The notes: generated from the letters alone by a model not told the origin. 64,000 bases of DNA from Bacteroidota bacterium (GCA_018267475.1 JAFDYI010000018.1:1-64000), one strand, 5' to 3'. Shown: positions 1 through 9,006, numbered from the stretch's first letter. Translations and numbers: made by a program.

Positions 1-2943
1 TTGCGCATCGGATACAATACAGGTGTAGGTTCCTGCTATGAGCGCGGTATCTTGGTTGTTGTTTTGCCCGTTGCTCCACGCATAGTGATAGGGAGCCGTT
101 CCGCCCGTAGCGGTAGCCGTAGTGCTTCCGGTGCTAAAACCAAAACAAGAAGCATTAATGGTATTGGTAATAGTGGCTACTAAAACAGTAGGTTGGGTGA
201 TGGTAACGGATAAAGTATCTTGACATCCGTTAGCATCTTGTACACCGGCGGTGTAAACACCTGCTGCCATACCCGTAGCAATGCCTGTAACGGATATTTG
301 AGGAGGGGCTGTGCTCCACGCATACATATAGGGACCGGTGCCTCCAACAGCGGTAGCCGTTCCCGATCCATTGCTCATACCGTTGCAACTTACATTAGTT
401 TGAGATACGGTGAGTGTGAGGGCTGGGGGCTGACTAATACTTACCGAAGCAGTTGTAGTACATCCTTTCGCATCGGTAGCTAAAACAGTATAAGTTCCGA
501 AGGATAAGTTGATGGCAGTGGTAGTGGTTTGCACCGGAGTGGTAGTCCAAGCGTAGGTATAAGGGGCTGTTCCACCTACTATGGCTGAAACGGCATTTCC
601 ATTATGTGTACCAAAACACGAATCGTTTTTAAACGAAGTTATGGATACGGAAAACACAGAGGGTTGTGTAATGGCAACGGTGGTGGTAGCGGTGCAACTA
701 TTGGCGTCAGTAACTACAAGCGTATAAGTACCTGCCGGTAAATTAGTGGCATTGGCGGTAGTTTGTGCAGGGCTTGTGCTCCACGCGTATGTGTATGGGC
801 TAATGCCTCCTTTTGTGCCTGATACGGCAAGTCCGTTGCTGTTTCCGTAACACGAATCGTTTTTAAACGAAGTGATAGAGTCTTTTAACACAGACGGCTG
901 TGTAATGGTAAGAACAAAAGCCATTTGGCAGCCATTAGCATCTTGTACGCCGGCCGTATAAACACCCGCTGCCATGCCGGTAGCAATGCCTGTAGCAGAT
1001 ATTTGTGGCGGGCTTGTGCTCCAACCATATAGGTAGGGAGCTACACCGCCTGTAGCGGTAGCTGTGGCCGAACCGTTGCTGAGTCCGTTGCAGGTTACGC
1101 TGCTTTGTGTAGCCGTGAGCGTAAGTGCCGGTGGTTGACTAATGCTGACTGAGACTGTACTTACGCATCCTTTTATATCGGTAGCGGTAAGTGTGTAAAC
1201 ACCAAACGGTAAATTATTTGCATTAGCTGTGGTTTGTGTGGGGGTGGTATTCCAAGAATAAGTATAAGGAGCTGTTCCGCCCACTATGGCTGAAACAGCG
1301 TTACCATTATGTGTACCAAAACACGAATCGTTTTTAAAAGAAGCGATGGAAACTGAAAAAGCGGAGGGTTGCGTAATAGTAACGGTGGTTGTAGCACTGC
1401 AAGCATTAGCATCGGTAACTACTAAAGTATAGGAGCCGGCCGGTAAATTAGTAGCATTGGCCGTAGTTTGTATCGGTGAGCTGTTCCACGAGTAAGAATA
1501 CGGAATGGTGCCTCCGGTGGTGTTAGAGTTAGCTGAACCGTTGCTGTTGCCAAAGCACGAATCATTTTTAAAGGAACCAATAGTGGTTGCTAAAATGGCG
1601 GGCTGTGTAATGGTGATAGATACCGTATCGCGGCAACCATTAGCATCTTGTACTCCGGCGGTATAGCTGCCCGCTGCTAAGCCGGTTGCAATGCCGGTAG
1701 TGGATATTTGTGGAGGCGACGTATTCCAACCGTAGGTATAGGGCGCTACACCACCTGTAGCAGTAGCAGTGGCTGAGCCGTTGCTAAGCCCGTTGCAGCT
1801 TACGTTATTATGAACGGCCGTTAGGGTAAGAGCAGGGGGTATATTTATTACGGCGGAAACCGATATGGTGCAGGTATTAGCATCTTTTATAGTGGCTGTA
1901 TAGGTACCTGAAACAAGTATTGTAGCTGTTGGCGTAACTTGCACCGGCATCGTGCTCCATGAATATGCGTATGGTGCTGCCCCTCCTGTTACATTTACTG
2001 TAGCAGTAGCAGCTCCGCATAGAATAGTGCTGGTAATACCTGCCCCTAAATTAGGCACAGGAGTAGGGTATGAGATTTGGAGGAAACCATTGCCTCCGGC
2101 ACTTCCGTATGCCGGTTGTATTCCCGTTCCACTACCGCCACTAGAGCAGGTAGCACACAAACCGCCCAAAGTACCTGAATTTCCAGATGTCTGACCTGCC
2201 CCGTTGGCTATAGTAGTACCCAAGCTGGTTCCACCGGCACCGCCCGCTCCACCATCGTCAGAGGTAAGGGAAGAGCCGCCACCGCCGCCTGCTAAGCCGC
2301 CACCGCCGCCACCGCCACCGCCTCCATCATTAGCAATACAAGTGCCTACCCCTCCATTATTTCCGCTACCACCGCTTAAAGACCCCGCCGTAGCTGCATT
2401 ATTACTATTGCCTGCTACACCACCGCCGCCGCCCGTTCCGGCTTTACTAAAATTGCCGCCGCCACCGCCGCCGCCACCGCCTGCTGCTACTATCATAGGG
2501 CTTGCTCCATTTAAAATACCGGTGCCGCCACCGCCACCGCCGCCCGCTCCCGAGCAACCGCTTGGCCCGGCATTACCACCAGCACCACCCGTGCCTAAAC
2601 CAAAGCCACCGCCACCACCCGGTGCGCTTCCCAAACAGCCATAGCCACCGGCACCGCCACCACCTACTACTATAGTTAAAACTTGCCCTGGAGTTACTGC
2701 TATAACTGAAGAGGCATACGCACCCCCCCCTCCGGCATTACCTGCCTGCGTATCGGTACCGCCACCGCCGCCGCCGCCGCCCCATGCCTGCACCGTAACA
2801 GAGCACACGCCCGATGGTATGGTAAACGATTGGTTAGCCCCTGTATAATTAAACGATTGTGTTGTTTGCGCATGGATATACGCACTTAGATACATTAAAA
2901 ATGCAAAAAATAAAACGCTCCTTTTTGTTAAAAAGAAATTCAT
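1..2943 (-). CDS. Secreted adhesin, glycine-rich then SprB-like repeats (C-terminus off window)
   Basis: The reading frame is open from an ATG at 2943 down to base 1, giving 981 visible codons with no stop; the C-terminus lies beyond the left edge. Residues 1-26 form a signal peptide ending in HAQ. The following segment starts like a Gly_rich_2 domain (IPSGVCSVTVQAWGGGG) and stays very glycine-rich to about residue 290. From about residue 300 the protein is a chain of 78-79-residue units with the SprB-repeat pattern (SCxGxxNGxA, GGxxPYxYxW, AGxYTxxVxDxxGC, ITQP). SprB-type proteins are surface adhesins exported by the type IX system in gliding Bacteroidota. A C-terminal sorting domain would be expected but cannot be seen. 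The start is fixed by a TACATTTG box seven bases upstream. The adhesin role is inferred. Confidence 0.88.
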   Translation of the reverse strand, partial: MNFFLTKRSVLFFAFLMYLSAYIHAQTTQSFNYTGANQSFTIPSGVCSVTVQAWGGGGGGGGTDTQAGNAGGGGAYASSVIAVTPGQVLTIVVGGGGAGGYGCLGSAPGGGGGFGLGTGGAGGNAGPSGCSGAGGGGGGGTGILNGASPMIVAAGGGGGGGGGNFSKAGTGGGGGVAGNSNNAATAGSLSGGSGNNGGVGTCIANDGGGGGGGGGGLAGGGGGSSLTSDDGGAGGAGGTSLGTTIANGAGQTSGNSGTLGGLCATCSSGGSGTGIQPAYGSAGGNGFLQISYPTPVPNLGAGITSTILCGAATATVNVTGGAAPYAYSWSTMPVQVTPTATILVSGTYTATIKDANTCTISVSAVINIPPALTLTAVHNNVSCNGLSNGSATATATGGVAPYTYGWNTSPPQISTTGIATGLAAGSYTAGVQDANGCRDTVSITITQPAILATTIGSFKNDSCFGNSNGSANSNTTGGTIPYSYSWNSSPIQTTANATNLPAGSYTLVVTDANACSATTTVTITQPSAFSVSIASFKNDSCFGTHNGNAVSAIVGGTAPYTYSWNTTPTQTTANANNLPFGVYTLTATDIKGCVSTVSVSISQPPALTLTATQSSVTCNGLSNGSATATATGGVAPYLYGWSTSPPQISATGIATGMAAGVYTAGVQDANGCQMAFVLTITQPSVLKDSITSFKNDSCYGNSNGLAVSGTKGGISPYTYAWSTSPAQTTANATNLPAGTYTLVVTDANSCTATTTVAITQPSVFSVSITSFKNDSCFGTHNGNAVSAIVGGTAPYTYAWTTTPVQTTTTAINLSFGTYTVLATDAKGCTTTASVSISQPPALTLTVSQTNVSCNGMSNGSGTATAVGGTGPYMYAWSTAPPQISVTGIATGMAAGVYTAGVQDANGCQDTLSVTITQPTVLVATITNTINASCFGFSTGSTTATATGGTAPYHYAWSNGQNNNQDTALIAGTYTCIVSDAQ
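231..1640 (-). repeat. Two tandem 705-nt higher-order repeat periods in the adhesin gene
   Basis: The string tagcatcttg starts at 231, 936 and 1641, exactly 705 nt apart. A second marker, cacga followed by at, starts at 617, 851, 1322 and 1556, giving 234 nt inside a period and 705 nt between periods. One period is therefore 235 codons, made of three SprB-like units of 78-79 residues. A diverged partial copy continues to about 1840 and another lies left of 231. The length preserves the reading frame. Confidence 0.85.
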
Positions 2944-2950
2944 AAGACAA

Positions 2951-2958
2951 CAAATGTA
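2951..2958 (-). promoter_or_regulatory. Bacteroidota -7 box for the adhesin gene
   Basis: Read on the minus strand this is TACATTTG, a full match to the TAnnTTTG consensus. It ends seven bases before the adhesin ATG, so the transcript is predicted to have little or no leader. Confidence 0.6.
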
Positions 2959-3112
2959 AGACGAAATGTTAAAACTTGTATGTTAAAAGTTATTAAAAAA
3001 TTCCGGTTATACAAACTCGTTTCAAAAGAAAAAGCCCACTAAATGAGGGCAATTTCATTACGCGGCCACTATTTAATTTTAAACAAACAGCAATCTTTTA
3101 ATTTCTTTTCCC

Positions 3113-3120
3113 TACCTTTG
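3113..3120 (+). promoter_or_regulatory. Bacteroidota -7 box for dxs
   Basis: TACCTTTG matches TAnnTTTG and ends four bases before the dxs ATG. Transcription would start at or next to the start codon. No clear -33 TTTG was seen. Confidence 0.6.
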
Positions 3121-3124
3121 TAAG

Positions 3125-5074
3125 ATGCAAATTGTAAAAGGAGACGATTTTGTAGCCGGTGAGTTATTGGCTGGCATCAACTCATCTGATGATTTAAAAA
3201 AGATAGAACTGGAAAAATTACCACAAGTATGCAATGAACTGCGCCAGTATATCATTGATTTAGTATCCGTAAAAGGCGGGCATTTTGGGGCTTCCTTGGG
3301 TGTAATAGAACTTACCACGGCGCTGCATTACGTTTTTAATACCCCTTACGATCAATTAGTGTGGGACGTGGGGCATCAAGCCTATGGGCATAAAATTCTT
3401 ACCGGCAGACGCGATCTGTTTCATACCAATCGTAAGTACAAAGGCATTAGCGGTTTTCCAAAAAGAGAGGAAAGCATCTACGATACTTTTGGTGTAGGGC
3501 ATTCTTCTACTTCCATATCAGCAGCCTTAGGCATGGCTCTTGCATCAGATTATAAAAACGAAAAAAACAAACATCATATTGCCGTTATTGGTGATGGTGC
3601 CTTAACAGCAGGGCTTGCCTTTGAAGGCTTAAACCATGCAGGCTCTTCGCATGCCAATTTATTGGTAGTGCTTAATGATAACTGCATGAGCATTGACCCG
3701 AACGTGGGCGCACTAAAAGAATATCTTACCGACATTACTACTTCGCATACCTATAATAACGTAAAAGACGAAGTGTGGAAGCTGCTGGGCAAGCTTAGTA
3801 ATTTTGGTACCAGCGCTCGCGATATTGTGTCTAAAGTACAGTTAGCCATGAAAACCTCTTTGCTGAAGCAAAGCAATATGTTTGAGTCGTTGAAGTTTCG
3901 CTACTTTGGCCCGGTTGATGGGCATGATGTGCACCGTTTGGTACAGGTTATGCAAGACCTTAAAGACATTCCCGGCCCTAAAATTTTGCATGTACTTACT
4001 AAAAAAGGGAAAGGCTATAAATTTTCGGAAGAAGGAGACGAAACTACCTGGCATGCGCCGGGTTTGTTTAATAAAGACACCGGAGAAATCATTAAAGTAA
4101 CGCCCAAAGAGCCTCAGCCCCCTAAATATCAAGACGTGTTTGGACATACTTTAGTAGAGTTAGCTGAAAAAAACGAAAAAATTATGGGCATCACTCCGGC
4201 TATGCCTAGTGGTTGCTCGCTCAACATTATGATGAAAGCCATGCCGCATCGCGCTTTTGATGTAGGTATTGCAGAGCAGCATGCCGTTACTTTTTCGGCC
4301 GGACTGGCCACGCAAGGTCTTGTGCCTTTTTGCAACATATATTCATCTTTTATGCAACGCGCTTACGACCAAGTAATACACGATGTAGCCTTGCAGAAAT
4401 TGCACGTAGTGTTTTGTTTAGACAGGGGTGGATTGGTAGGAGCCGATGGAGCCACGCACCATGGTACTTTTGATATAGCCTACTTTAGGTGCATACCCAA
4501 CATGATAGTGGCAGCGCCCATAAACGAGCAAGAACTGCGCAACCTTATGTACACCGCTCAATTAGAAAAAAATGCCGGCGCCTTTAGCATTCGCTACCCA
4601 CGCGGCAACGGGGTAATGCCCCAATGGAAAACACCTTTTGAAGAAATAAAAATAGGAACCGGAAAAAAACTAAAAGAAGGTAAAGATGTGGCCTTTCTTA
4701 GCTTCGGCACTATAGGAAATAATACCGCCCGAGCCATACAGCAATTAGAAGCTCAGGGCATCTATGCAGCCCATTATGATATGCGCTTTGCAAAACCTTT
4801 GGACGAAGAATTATTGCACCAGGTTTTTTCTTCTTATAAAAAAATAATAACTGTAGAAGACGGCTGCCTGCAAGGCGGATTTGGCAGCGCTATAGCTGAA
4901 TTTATGACCGATAACCAGTACACCGCTCATATAAAACGGTTGGGCATTATGGATGAATTTATAGAACACGGTGAACCTGATGAGCTGTATGAAGAAGTGG
5001 GCTTATCAATAAACGCCATAGCGCAAGAGGCTGTAAAATTTTTGTCTGTTAATACCCAAACCAAAATAGCATGA
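3125..5074 (+). CDS. dxs: 1-deoxy-D-xylulose-5-phosphate synthase
   Basis: DXS condenses pyruvate and glyceraldehyde 3-phosphate to 1-deoxy-D-xylulose 5-phosphate, the first step of the non-mevalonate isoprenoid pathway, using thiamine diphosphate in the cytoplasm. At 649 residues it has the usual length. Visible motifs are GHQAYGHKILTGR near residue 77, the ThDP/metal motif GDGALTAG at about 156 through NDN near 184, PVDGHD near 265, and IAEQHAV with the catalytic Glu near 383. The C-terminal transketolase domain is complete. The TGA stop overlaps the ATG of the next gene (ATGA), suggesting translational coupling. The start is supported by the promoter box four bases upstream. Confidence 0.97.
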   Translation: MQIVKGDDFVAGELLAGINSSDDLKKIELEKLPQVCNELRQYIIDLVSVKGGHFGASLGVIELTTALHYVFNTPYDQLVWDVGHQAYGHKILTGRRDLFHTNRKYKGISGFPKREESIYDTFGVGHSSTSISAALGMALASDYKNEKNKHHIAVIGDGALTAGLAFEGLNHAGSSHANLLVVLNDNCMSIDPNVGALKEYLTDITTSHTYNNVKDEVWKLLGKLSNFGTSARDIVSKVQLAMKTSLLKQSNMFESLKFRYFGPVDGHDVHRLVQVMQDLKDIPGPKILHVLTKKGKGYKFSEEGDETTWHAPGLFNKDTGEIIKVTPKEPQPPKYQDVFGHTLVELAEKNEKIMGITPAMPSGCSLNIMMKAMPHRAFDVGIAEQHAVTFSAGLATQGLVPFCNIYSSFMQRAYDQVIHDVALQKLHVVFCLDRGGLVGADGATHHGTFDIAYFRCIPNMIVAAPINEQELRNLMYTAQLEKNAGAFSIRYPRGNGVMPQWKTPFEEIKIGTGKKLKEGKDVAFLSFGTIGNNTARAIQQLEAQGIYAAHYDMRFAKPLDEELLHQVFSSYKKIITVEDGCLQGGFGSAIAEFMTDNQYTAHIKRLGIMDEFIEHGEPDELYEEVGLSINAIAQEAVKFLSVNTQTKIA

Positions 5075-5835
5075 ACACTTGCATCTCCATTGGCGTAAAG
5101 CAAATTAAAAACGTATTTTTTTTATTCTTGTTTTTTTGTTGGAGCCTAATAAAGGCACAAACGCAAACCCTTACGGATAATGCCCAGCCAAGAGTAGAAC
5201 AATCGTTTAGGCCTGTGTTTGCCGTGGGCGCACTGGGTTCGCAAATAGATGGCGATACGTACTCGGGCTACAAGCATTTGGGTTTTTTTTTAGGAGCAGG
5301 CATCAATCGCCAGCTATCTAAAGTAATAGAAGTGGAATTTATGCTTACCTTTTTACAAAAAGGCGTACGCAGCAATTACCGCACCGATTCTGCTTCGCTC
5401 AACAACCCCAACAACCCCTTTACCCTTACTCGCCTTAATTACTTAGAAATACCTTTGTATTTTAGGTTTGCCTGGAAAAAATTTAAAGCCGAAGCGGGAG
5501 GTGCTGCCGGTTTTTTGGTGCGCTACCCACCCTACAACCACACACAAGCCGGGCAAGTACCCGATTATCAAAACAAAAATTGGAATCGCTTTGATTATAG
5601 CTTTTTAATAGGCGTAGGGTATCAAATTACACACGAGTTTTTTATTGATATACGTTGGGAATACTCTTTGGTGCCGATGAGCCCTTACAATTATGGACAA
5701 AGCACGGGGGTATATCGTGGGCCGCTGGGAGGTATTTTTCACAAAGGCCTGTATAACAACTGCTTGATGCTATTGCTTAGCTATAAATTACCATACAAGG
5801 CAAAAGCCGTATCCATCGGTTCTAATGGGCACTAA
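5071..5835 (+). CDS. PorT-family outer-membrane beta-barrel protein
   Basis: This 254-residue protein has a signal peptide (about residues 12-29, ending in KAQ) and alternating hydrophobic/aromatic strands typical of the outer-membrane beta-barrel family PF13568 (PorT-like). Visible strand-like patterns include LNYLEIPLYFRF, FKAEAGGAAGFL and a C-terminal CLMLLLSYKL strand. Family members sit in the outer membrane; one, PorT, serves the type IX secretion system, but most have no known role and this one cannot be called PorT itself. It overlaps dxs by four bases and the following ubiX by about 11, so the three genes are probably one transcript. Confidence 0.75.
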   Translation: MNTCISIGVKQIKNVFFLFLFFCWSLIKAQTQTLTDNAQPRVEQSFRPVFAVGALGSQIDGDTYSGYKHLGFFLGAGINRQLSKVIEVEFMLTFLQKGVRSNYRTDSASLNNPNNPFTLTRLNYLEIPLYFRFAWKKFKAEAGGAAGFLVRYPPYNHTQAGQVPDYQNKNWNRFDYSFLIGVGYQITHEFFIDIRWEYSLVPMSPYNYGQSTGVYRGPLGGIFHKGLYNNCLMLLLSYKLPYKAKAVSIGSNGH

Positions 5836-6394
5836 GCCTATAAATATAGTATTGGCCATTACAGGATCCAGCGGTTCTGTTTACGCTAAGGTTGTGCTTG
5901 ACACGTTACAAGAGTATCAAAGTGCATTGGGCAATATAGCGGTGGTAATGAGCGATAACGCCAAGTACAACTGGCAACTTGAATTAAACAATAACGATTA
6001 CAACAACTACCCATTTCATTTTTTTGAGAAGCATGATTTTAATGCGCCTTTTGCTTCGGGCTCCTCTTCTTATCAAGCTTTTCTTATTTGCCCCTGCAGC
6101 ATGGGCACCTTAGGCCGTATAGCATCAGGTGTCAGCAACGATTTAATAACCCGCGCCGCCGATGTGATGCTAAAAGAACGACGAAAACTTATTTTAGTAA
6201 CTCGCGAAAGCCCGCTTAGCCTCATTCATATAAAAAATATGGAGGCTGTAACCCTGGCAGGCGGTATTATTTGTCCGGCAAATCCTTCTTTTTATAGCAA
6301 GCCAAAAAATTTTGAAGAGTTGGCCAAAACGGTAAGCAACCGCGCCTTGCATTTAGCCGGCATTGAGATACCCGCCTACCGCTGGAACGAGTGA
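5825..6394 (+). CDS. ubiX: UbiX-family flavin prenyltransferase
   Basis: UbiX joins a dimethylallyl group to FMN to make prenylated FMN, the cofactor of UbiD-type decarboxylases. The 189-residue length fits the family. Motifs seen are the N-terminal ITGSSGSVYAK nucleotide-binding loop, PCSMGTLGRIASGVSNDLITRAADV from about residue 90 (shown here as family pattern), KERRKLILVTRESPLS, and the C-terminal PANPSFYSKP. In Bacteroidota the partner decarboxylase often works in menaquinone synthesis, which is inference here since no ubiD is in the window. It overlaps the preceding gene and shares its transcript with dxs, whose pathway supplies the prenyl donor. Confidence 0.92.
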   Translation: MGTKPINIVLAITGSSGSVYAKVVLDTLQEYQSALGNIAVVMSDNAKYNWQLELNNNDYNNYPFHFFEKHDFNAPFASGSSSYQAFLICPCSMGTLGRIASGVSNDLITRAADVMLKERRKLILVTRESPLSLIHIKNMEAVTLAGGIICPANPSFYSKPKNFEELAKTVSNRALHLAGIEIPAYRWNE

Positions 6395-6819
6395 GCTTTG
6401 TGCAAAAAGTTATTTGCTGTTAGCTGCTTTGGCTCCGCATTTTAGTTGTAAACAGCATAAAATAACCGCTAATAAAATGATGGCGGTAAAACAAAAAAAA
6501 CACTCGTTTATCTTTAAAACCCTTCCGAAAGGGCGGCCTTTTGGATACAAAAATCTTCCTCATTTTTACCGAATTTTTACTCAAACCGACCAGATATAAA
6601 AAAAATACCGCCAGATATATAATTTTTCATTTTTCTGTTTTTTTGTATCGTAACTTTGCCCTGTGAACGTTTTTTTTACCAAAAATTAAGATAGAAATAA
6701 GCTAAAAGCACGTACAAATACTAAAAAAACAAAACCTATTTTTTAAATTAAAACTATTTTAGTAGGTTTGGCAACTTAAAAAGAATAAAACAAAAATAAA
6801 CTAACCAAAAATCACAAAT
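6395..6819. other. 425-base noncoding stretch between ubiX and exbB
   Basis: No convincing gene is present. It holds a short GC-containing hairpin just after ubiX (CCCTT at 6520-6524 with AAGGG at 6529-6533) that may help end the upstream transcript, a -7 box at 6651, and an AT-rich leader of about 155 bases before exbB. In the leader, AAACCTA and TAGGTTT form a possible seven-base-pair stem around a large loop (about 6738-6771). No riboswitch family was recognised. Confidence 0.5.
6651..6658 (+). promoter_or_regulatory. Bacteroidota -7 box for the exbB-exbD-tonB operon
   Basis: TAACTTTG matches TAnnTTTG. Unlike most boxes in this window it is far from the start codon (about 160 bases), so this operon has an unusually long AT-rich leader. 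Confidence 0.55.
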
Positions 6820-7617
6820 ATGAGCACAAAAAAAACCTCAGGCGGCTTTCCGCTAATCGTTTCAGCACTGGCAATTGCAATCTGTATCGCTATAGGCTGG
6901 TTTCTTTACTTAACCGTATTGGGTGCGCCCGGAAACTTTGATGCCGAAGGACACCCGAAACCCGGAAACCTAATGGGCATTATGTATAAAGGAGGTTTTA
7001 TTGTGCCCTTTTTATTAGGATTTTTTCTAACTGTACTTACCTTTGCGGTAGAACGCTTTATAACCATACAAAAAGCAAGCGGTAAAGGCAGCACCGATAA
7101 ATTTGTATCTAAAATAAAACAATTAGTAGCCGCTCATGATTTAGATGGAGCTCTTGCCGAATGCGATAAACAACAAGGCTCTTTGGCTAACGTGGTACAC
7201 GAAGGCATTGAAAAATACAAATTTGTAGAAAACGATCCTAAAATGGATAAAGAAGCTAAAGTAGCTGCTATACAAAAAGCCATTGAAGAAGCAACCGCCC
7301 TTGAGTTGCCTATGCTCTCTAAAAACATGGTTGTTATATCAACCTTAGCCTCTATCGGTACTTTAACAGGTTTGATAGGTACGGTAGTAGGTATGATTCG
7401 CGCATTTAGCGCCTTAGCTGCAGCCGGTACTCCCGATACAGCCGCCCTTTCAACCGGTATCTCCGAGGCTCTTGTAAATACCCTGGTAGGTATCTTAACC
7501 TCAGCATGCGCCATCATTTTTTACAACGTGTTTTCAAATCGTGTAGATCAATTAACGTATGCTATGGATGAGGCCGGATTCTCTATCATTCAAGAATTTC
7601 AATCTTCAGGAAAATAA
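6820..7617 (+). CDS. exbB: ExbB/TolQ/MotA-family proton channel subunit
   Basis: ExbB forms the inner-membrane pentamer that, with ExbD, uses the proton gradient to drive TonB. The 265-residue protein has a first membrane segment at about 11-33, a second at about 60-80, and a conserved MotA_TolQ_ExbB block from about 165 to 235 (STLASIGTLTGLIGTVVGMIRAF, given as a family pattern, then a segment around LVGILTSACAIIFYNVF). A cytoplasmic loop lies between. It begins a cluster with two exbD genes, tonB and a small membrane gene, the normal Bacteroidota order. The A-rich sequence before the ATG is typical of translation starts in this phylum. Confidence 0.92.
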   Translation: MSTKKTSGGFPLIVSALAIAICIAIGWFLYLTVLGAPGNFDAEGHPKPGNLMGIMYKGGFIVPFLLGFFLTVLTFAVERFITIQKASGKGSTDKFVSKIKQLVAAHDLDGALAECDKQQGSLANVVHEGIEKYKFVENDPKMDKEAKVAAIQKAIEEATALELPMLSKNMVVISTLASIGTLTGLIGTVVGMIRAFSALAAAGTPDTAALSTGISEALVNTLVGILTSACAIIFYNVFSNRVDQLTYAMDEAGFSIIQEFQSSGK

Positions 7618-7678
7618 TTTTTCTGAATAAAGAAAACAAATAAAGAATTACAGTATTCACTCTTAAAAAGAAGAAAGC

Positions 7679-8362
7679 ATGTCAAAAATAAAAATGGCAA
7701 AAGGCTCCCCCTCTTTGGATATGACGCCAATGGTGGATTTAGCGTTTCTGCTCGTTACATTTTTTATGCTTACCGCCTCTTTTCGCATGGCCGAACCCGT
7801 AGTGGTGGATCCGCCGGCATCGCACTCTGACAAAACCCTGCCCGATAATACCATACTGGTAACCGTAGATAACCAAGGCAGACCGTATTTTGGAGTAAGT
7901 AACGCCGAAGCCAAATTAGCTACACTAATGAAAATGAGCGATAAGTATAAAGTAAAATTTACCGACGACCAGATACGCAAGTTTGGCGGTATGAGCAGCT
8001 TTGGGGTGGACATAAACGACCTGCCCAAATACATTGATGCCTCAGAAAACGAACGCCAAAAATTTCCAACAAAAGGGGTGCCTAACGATTCTCTAAAAAA
8101 TCCGCAATTAAGCGACTGGGTGCGTTACGCTGCGCAAGAAACCAACGGTATTTATATACGCGAGCGCGATGCTGCTAAAGCAGCCGGAAAAGATTTTATG
8201 GGCGAAAAAGTGCGCTATGCTATTAAAGCAGACGGAAAGGCGAAATACATCTCGGTAAAAGCCGTGCTAAAAACCTTTACCGATATGAAAATTTATAGAT
8301 TTAATTTAATAACCTCTTTAGAAGGCGGCGAGAAAAAAGCTACCGAAGAAGAGAAAAAATAA
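7679..8362 (+). CDS. exbD: ExbD-family proton channel subunit, first copy
   Basis: ExbD sits in the pore of ExbB and carries the proton-conducting Asp. This 227-residue copy has one membrane segment at about 18-36 beginning DMTPMVDLAFLLVTFFML, with the key Asp at residue 20. The long periplasmic part (about 190 residues) exceeds that of classic ExbD (about 140 residues in total) and ends in a lysine/glutamate-rich tail. It lies 61 bases after exbB and nine before the second copy. Having two different ExbD copies in one TonB cluster is common in Bacteroidota. Confidence 0.88.
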   Translation: MSKIKMAKGSPSLDMTPMVDLAFLLVTFFMLTASFRMAEPVVVDPPASHSDKTLPDNTILVTVDNQGRPYFGVSNAEAKLATLMKMSDKYKVKFTDDQIRKFGGMSSFGVDINDLPKYIDASENERQKFPTKGVPNDSLKNPQLSDWVRYAAQETNGIYIRERDAAKAAGKDFMGEKVRYAIKADGKAKYISVKAVLKTFTDMKIYRFNLITSLEGGEKKATEEEKK

Positions 8363-8371
8363 ACTTGTACC

Positions 8372-9004
8372 ATGGCAGAAATTGCAGACGATGGCGGCGG
8401 CCACAAAAAAGGTGGTAAAAAACGCGCCAAGAAACAATCAACCCGCATAGATATGACACCTATGGTGGATTTAGGCTTCTTACTGCTTACGTTTTTTGTA
8501 TTAACATCAACGTTTAGCAAACCTAAATCTATGGAAATTAGTTTTCCCGCCCCCATTGATAACCAAACCAAACCACCCGAAGTAAAAAACGGAATTACCC
8601 TTATTCTTACTAAAGACAATCGTATTTTTTACTACAAAGGCCAGTTTAATGCCCCTAACAACCCCGATGGAAAACCCGCTACTGAGCTAAGCGAAACTAC
8701 GTTCTCTTCAGGAGGCTTACACAAAATTTTGTTGGAAATGAACACCTATGCCAACGATGAAATAGCCAAACTGGAAACTAAAGTGAAAAACCGACAGTTG
8801 GCTGATACCGCCTTTAAACGATTGGCTATGGATGCCAAAGGCGATAAACGCTCGCTTACAGCGCTAGTAAAAACAGACGACCAAGCCACTTATAAAAATG
8901 TGGTGGACGCGGTAGATGAACTGAACGTGTGCTTGGTGGGTAAATACGTAATTGTAGATATGACCGCACCCGAGTACGCACTATTAACCGCAAAAATTAA
9001 ATAA
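8372..9004 (+). CDS. exbD: ExbD-family proton channel subunit, second copy
   Basis: This 210-residue ExbD has a lysine-rich cytoplasmic N-terminus (HKKGGKKRAKKQ), then the membrane segment RIDMTPMVDLGFLLLTFFVL with the conserved Asp at residue 33, and a periplasmic domain ending near the stop. It differs clearly from the first copy outside the membrane segment, so it is not a recent duplication. Nine bases separate it from the first exbD and two from tonB, so all are probably translated from one message. Pairing of unlike ExbD copies in one ExbB pore is an inference. Confidence 0.88.
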   Translation: MAEIADDGGGHKKGGKKRAKKQSTRIDMTPMVDLGFLLLTFFVLTSTFSKPKSMEISFPAPIDNQTKPPEVKNGITLILTKDNRIFYYKGQFNAPNNPDGKPATELSETTFSSGGLHKILLEMNTYANDEIAKLETKVKNRQLADTAFKRLAMDAKGDKRSLTALVKTDDQATYKNVVDAVDELNVCLVGKYVIVDMTAPEYALLTAKIK

Positions 9005-9006
9005 AA

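Noticed and set aside
1-1840. Possible CRISPR array or tandem DNA repeat
   Set aside because: The repeats are 78-79-codon protein units that keep the frame, with no short identical repeat/spacer structure.
1952-2644. Plus-strand open frames rich in proline over the adhesin gene
   Set aside because: They are antisense shadows of the GC-rich Gly codons; the minus-strand frame is open for 981 codons with a signal peptide, promoter and known repeat pattern.
5281-5290. Poly-T run in the PorT-like gene as a phase-variation switch
   Set aside because: The frame is intact, and long A/T runs are frequent across the window, so there is no specific sign of switching.
6363-6599. Plus-strand 78-codon frame after ubiX
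   Set aside because: It overlaps the ubiX end, has no promoter or recognisable family and looks like spacer composition.
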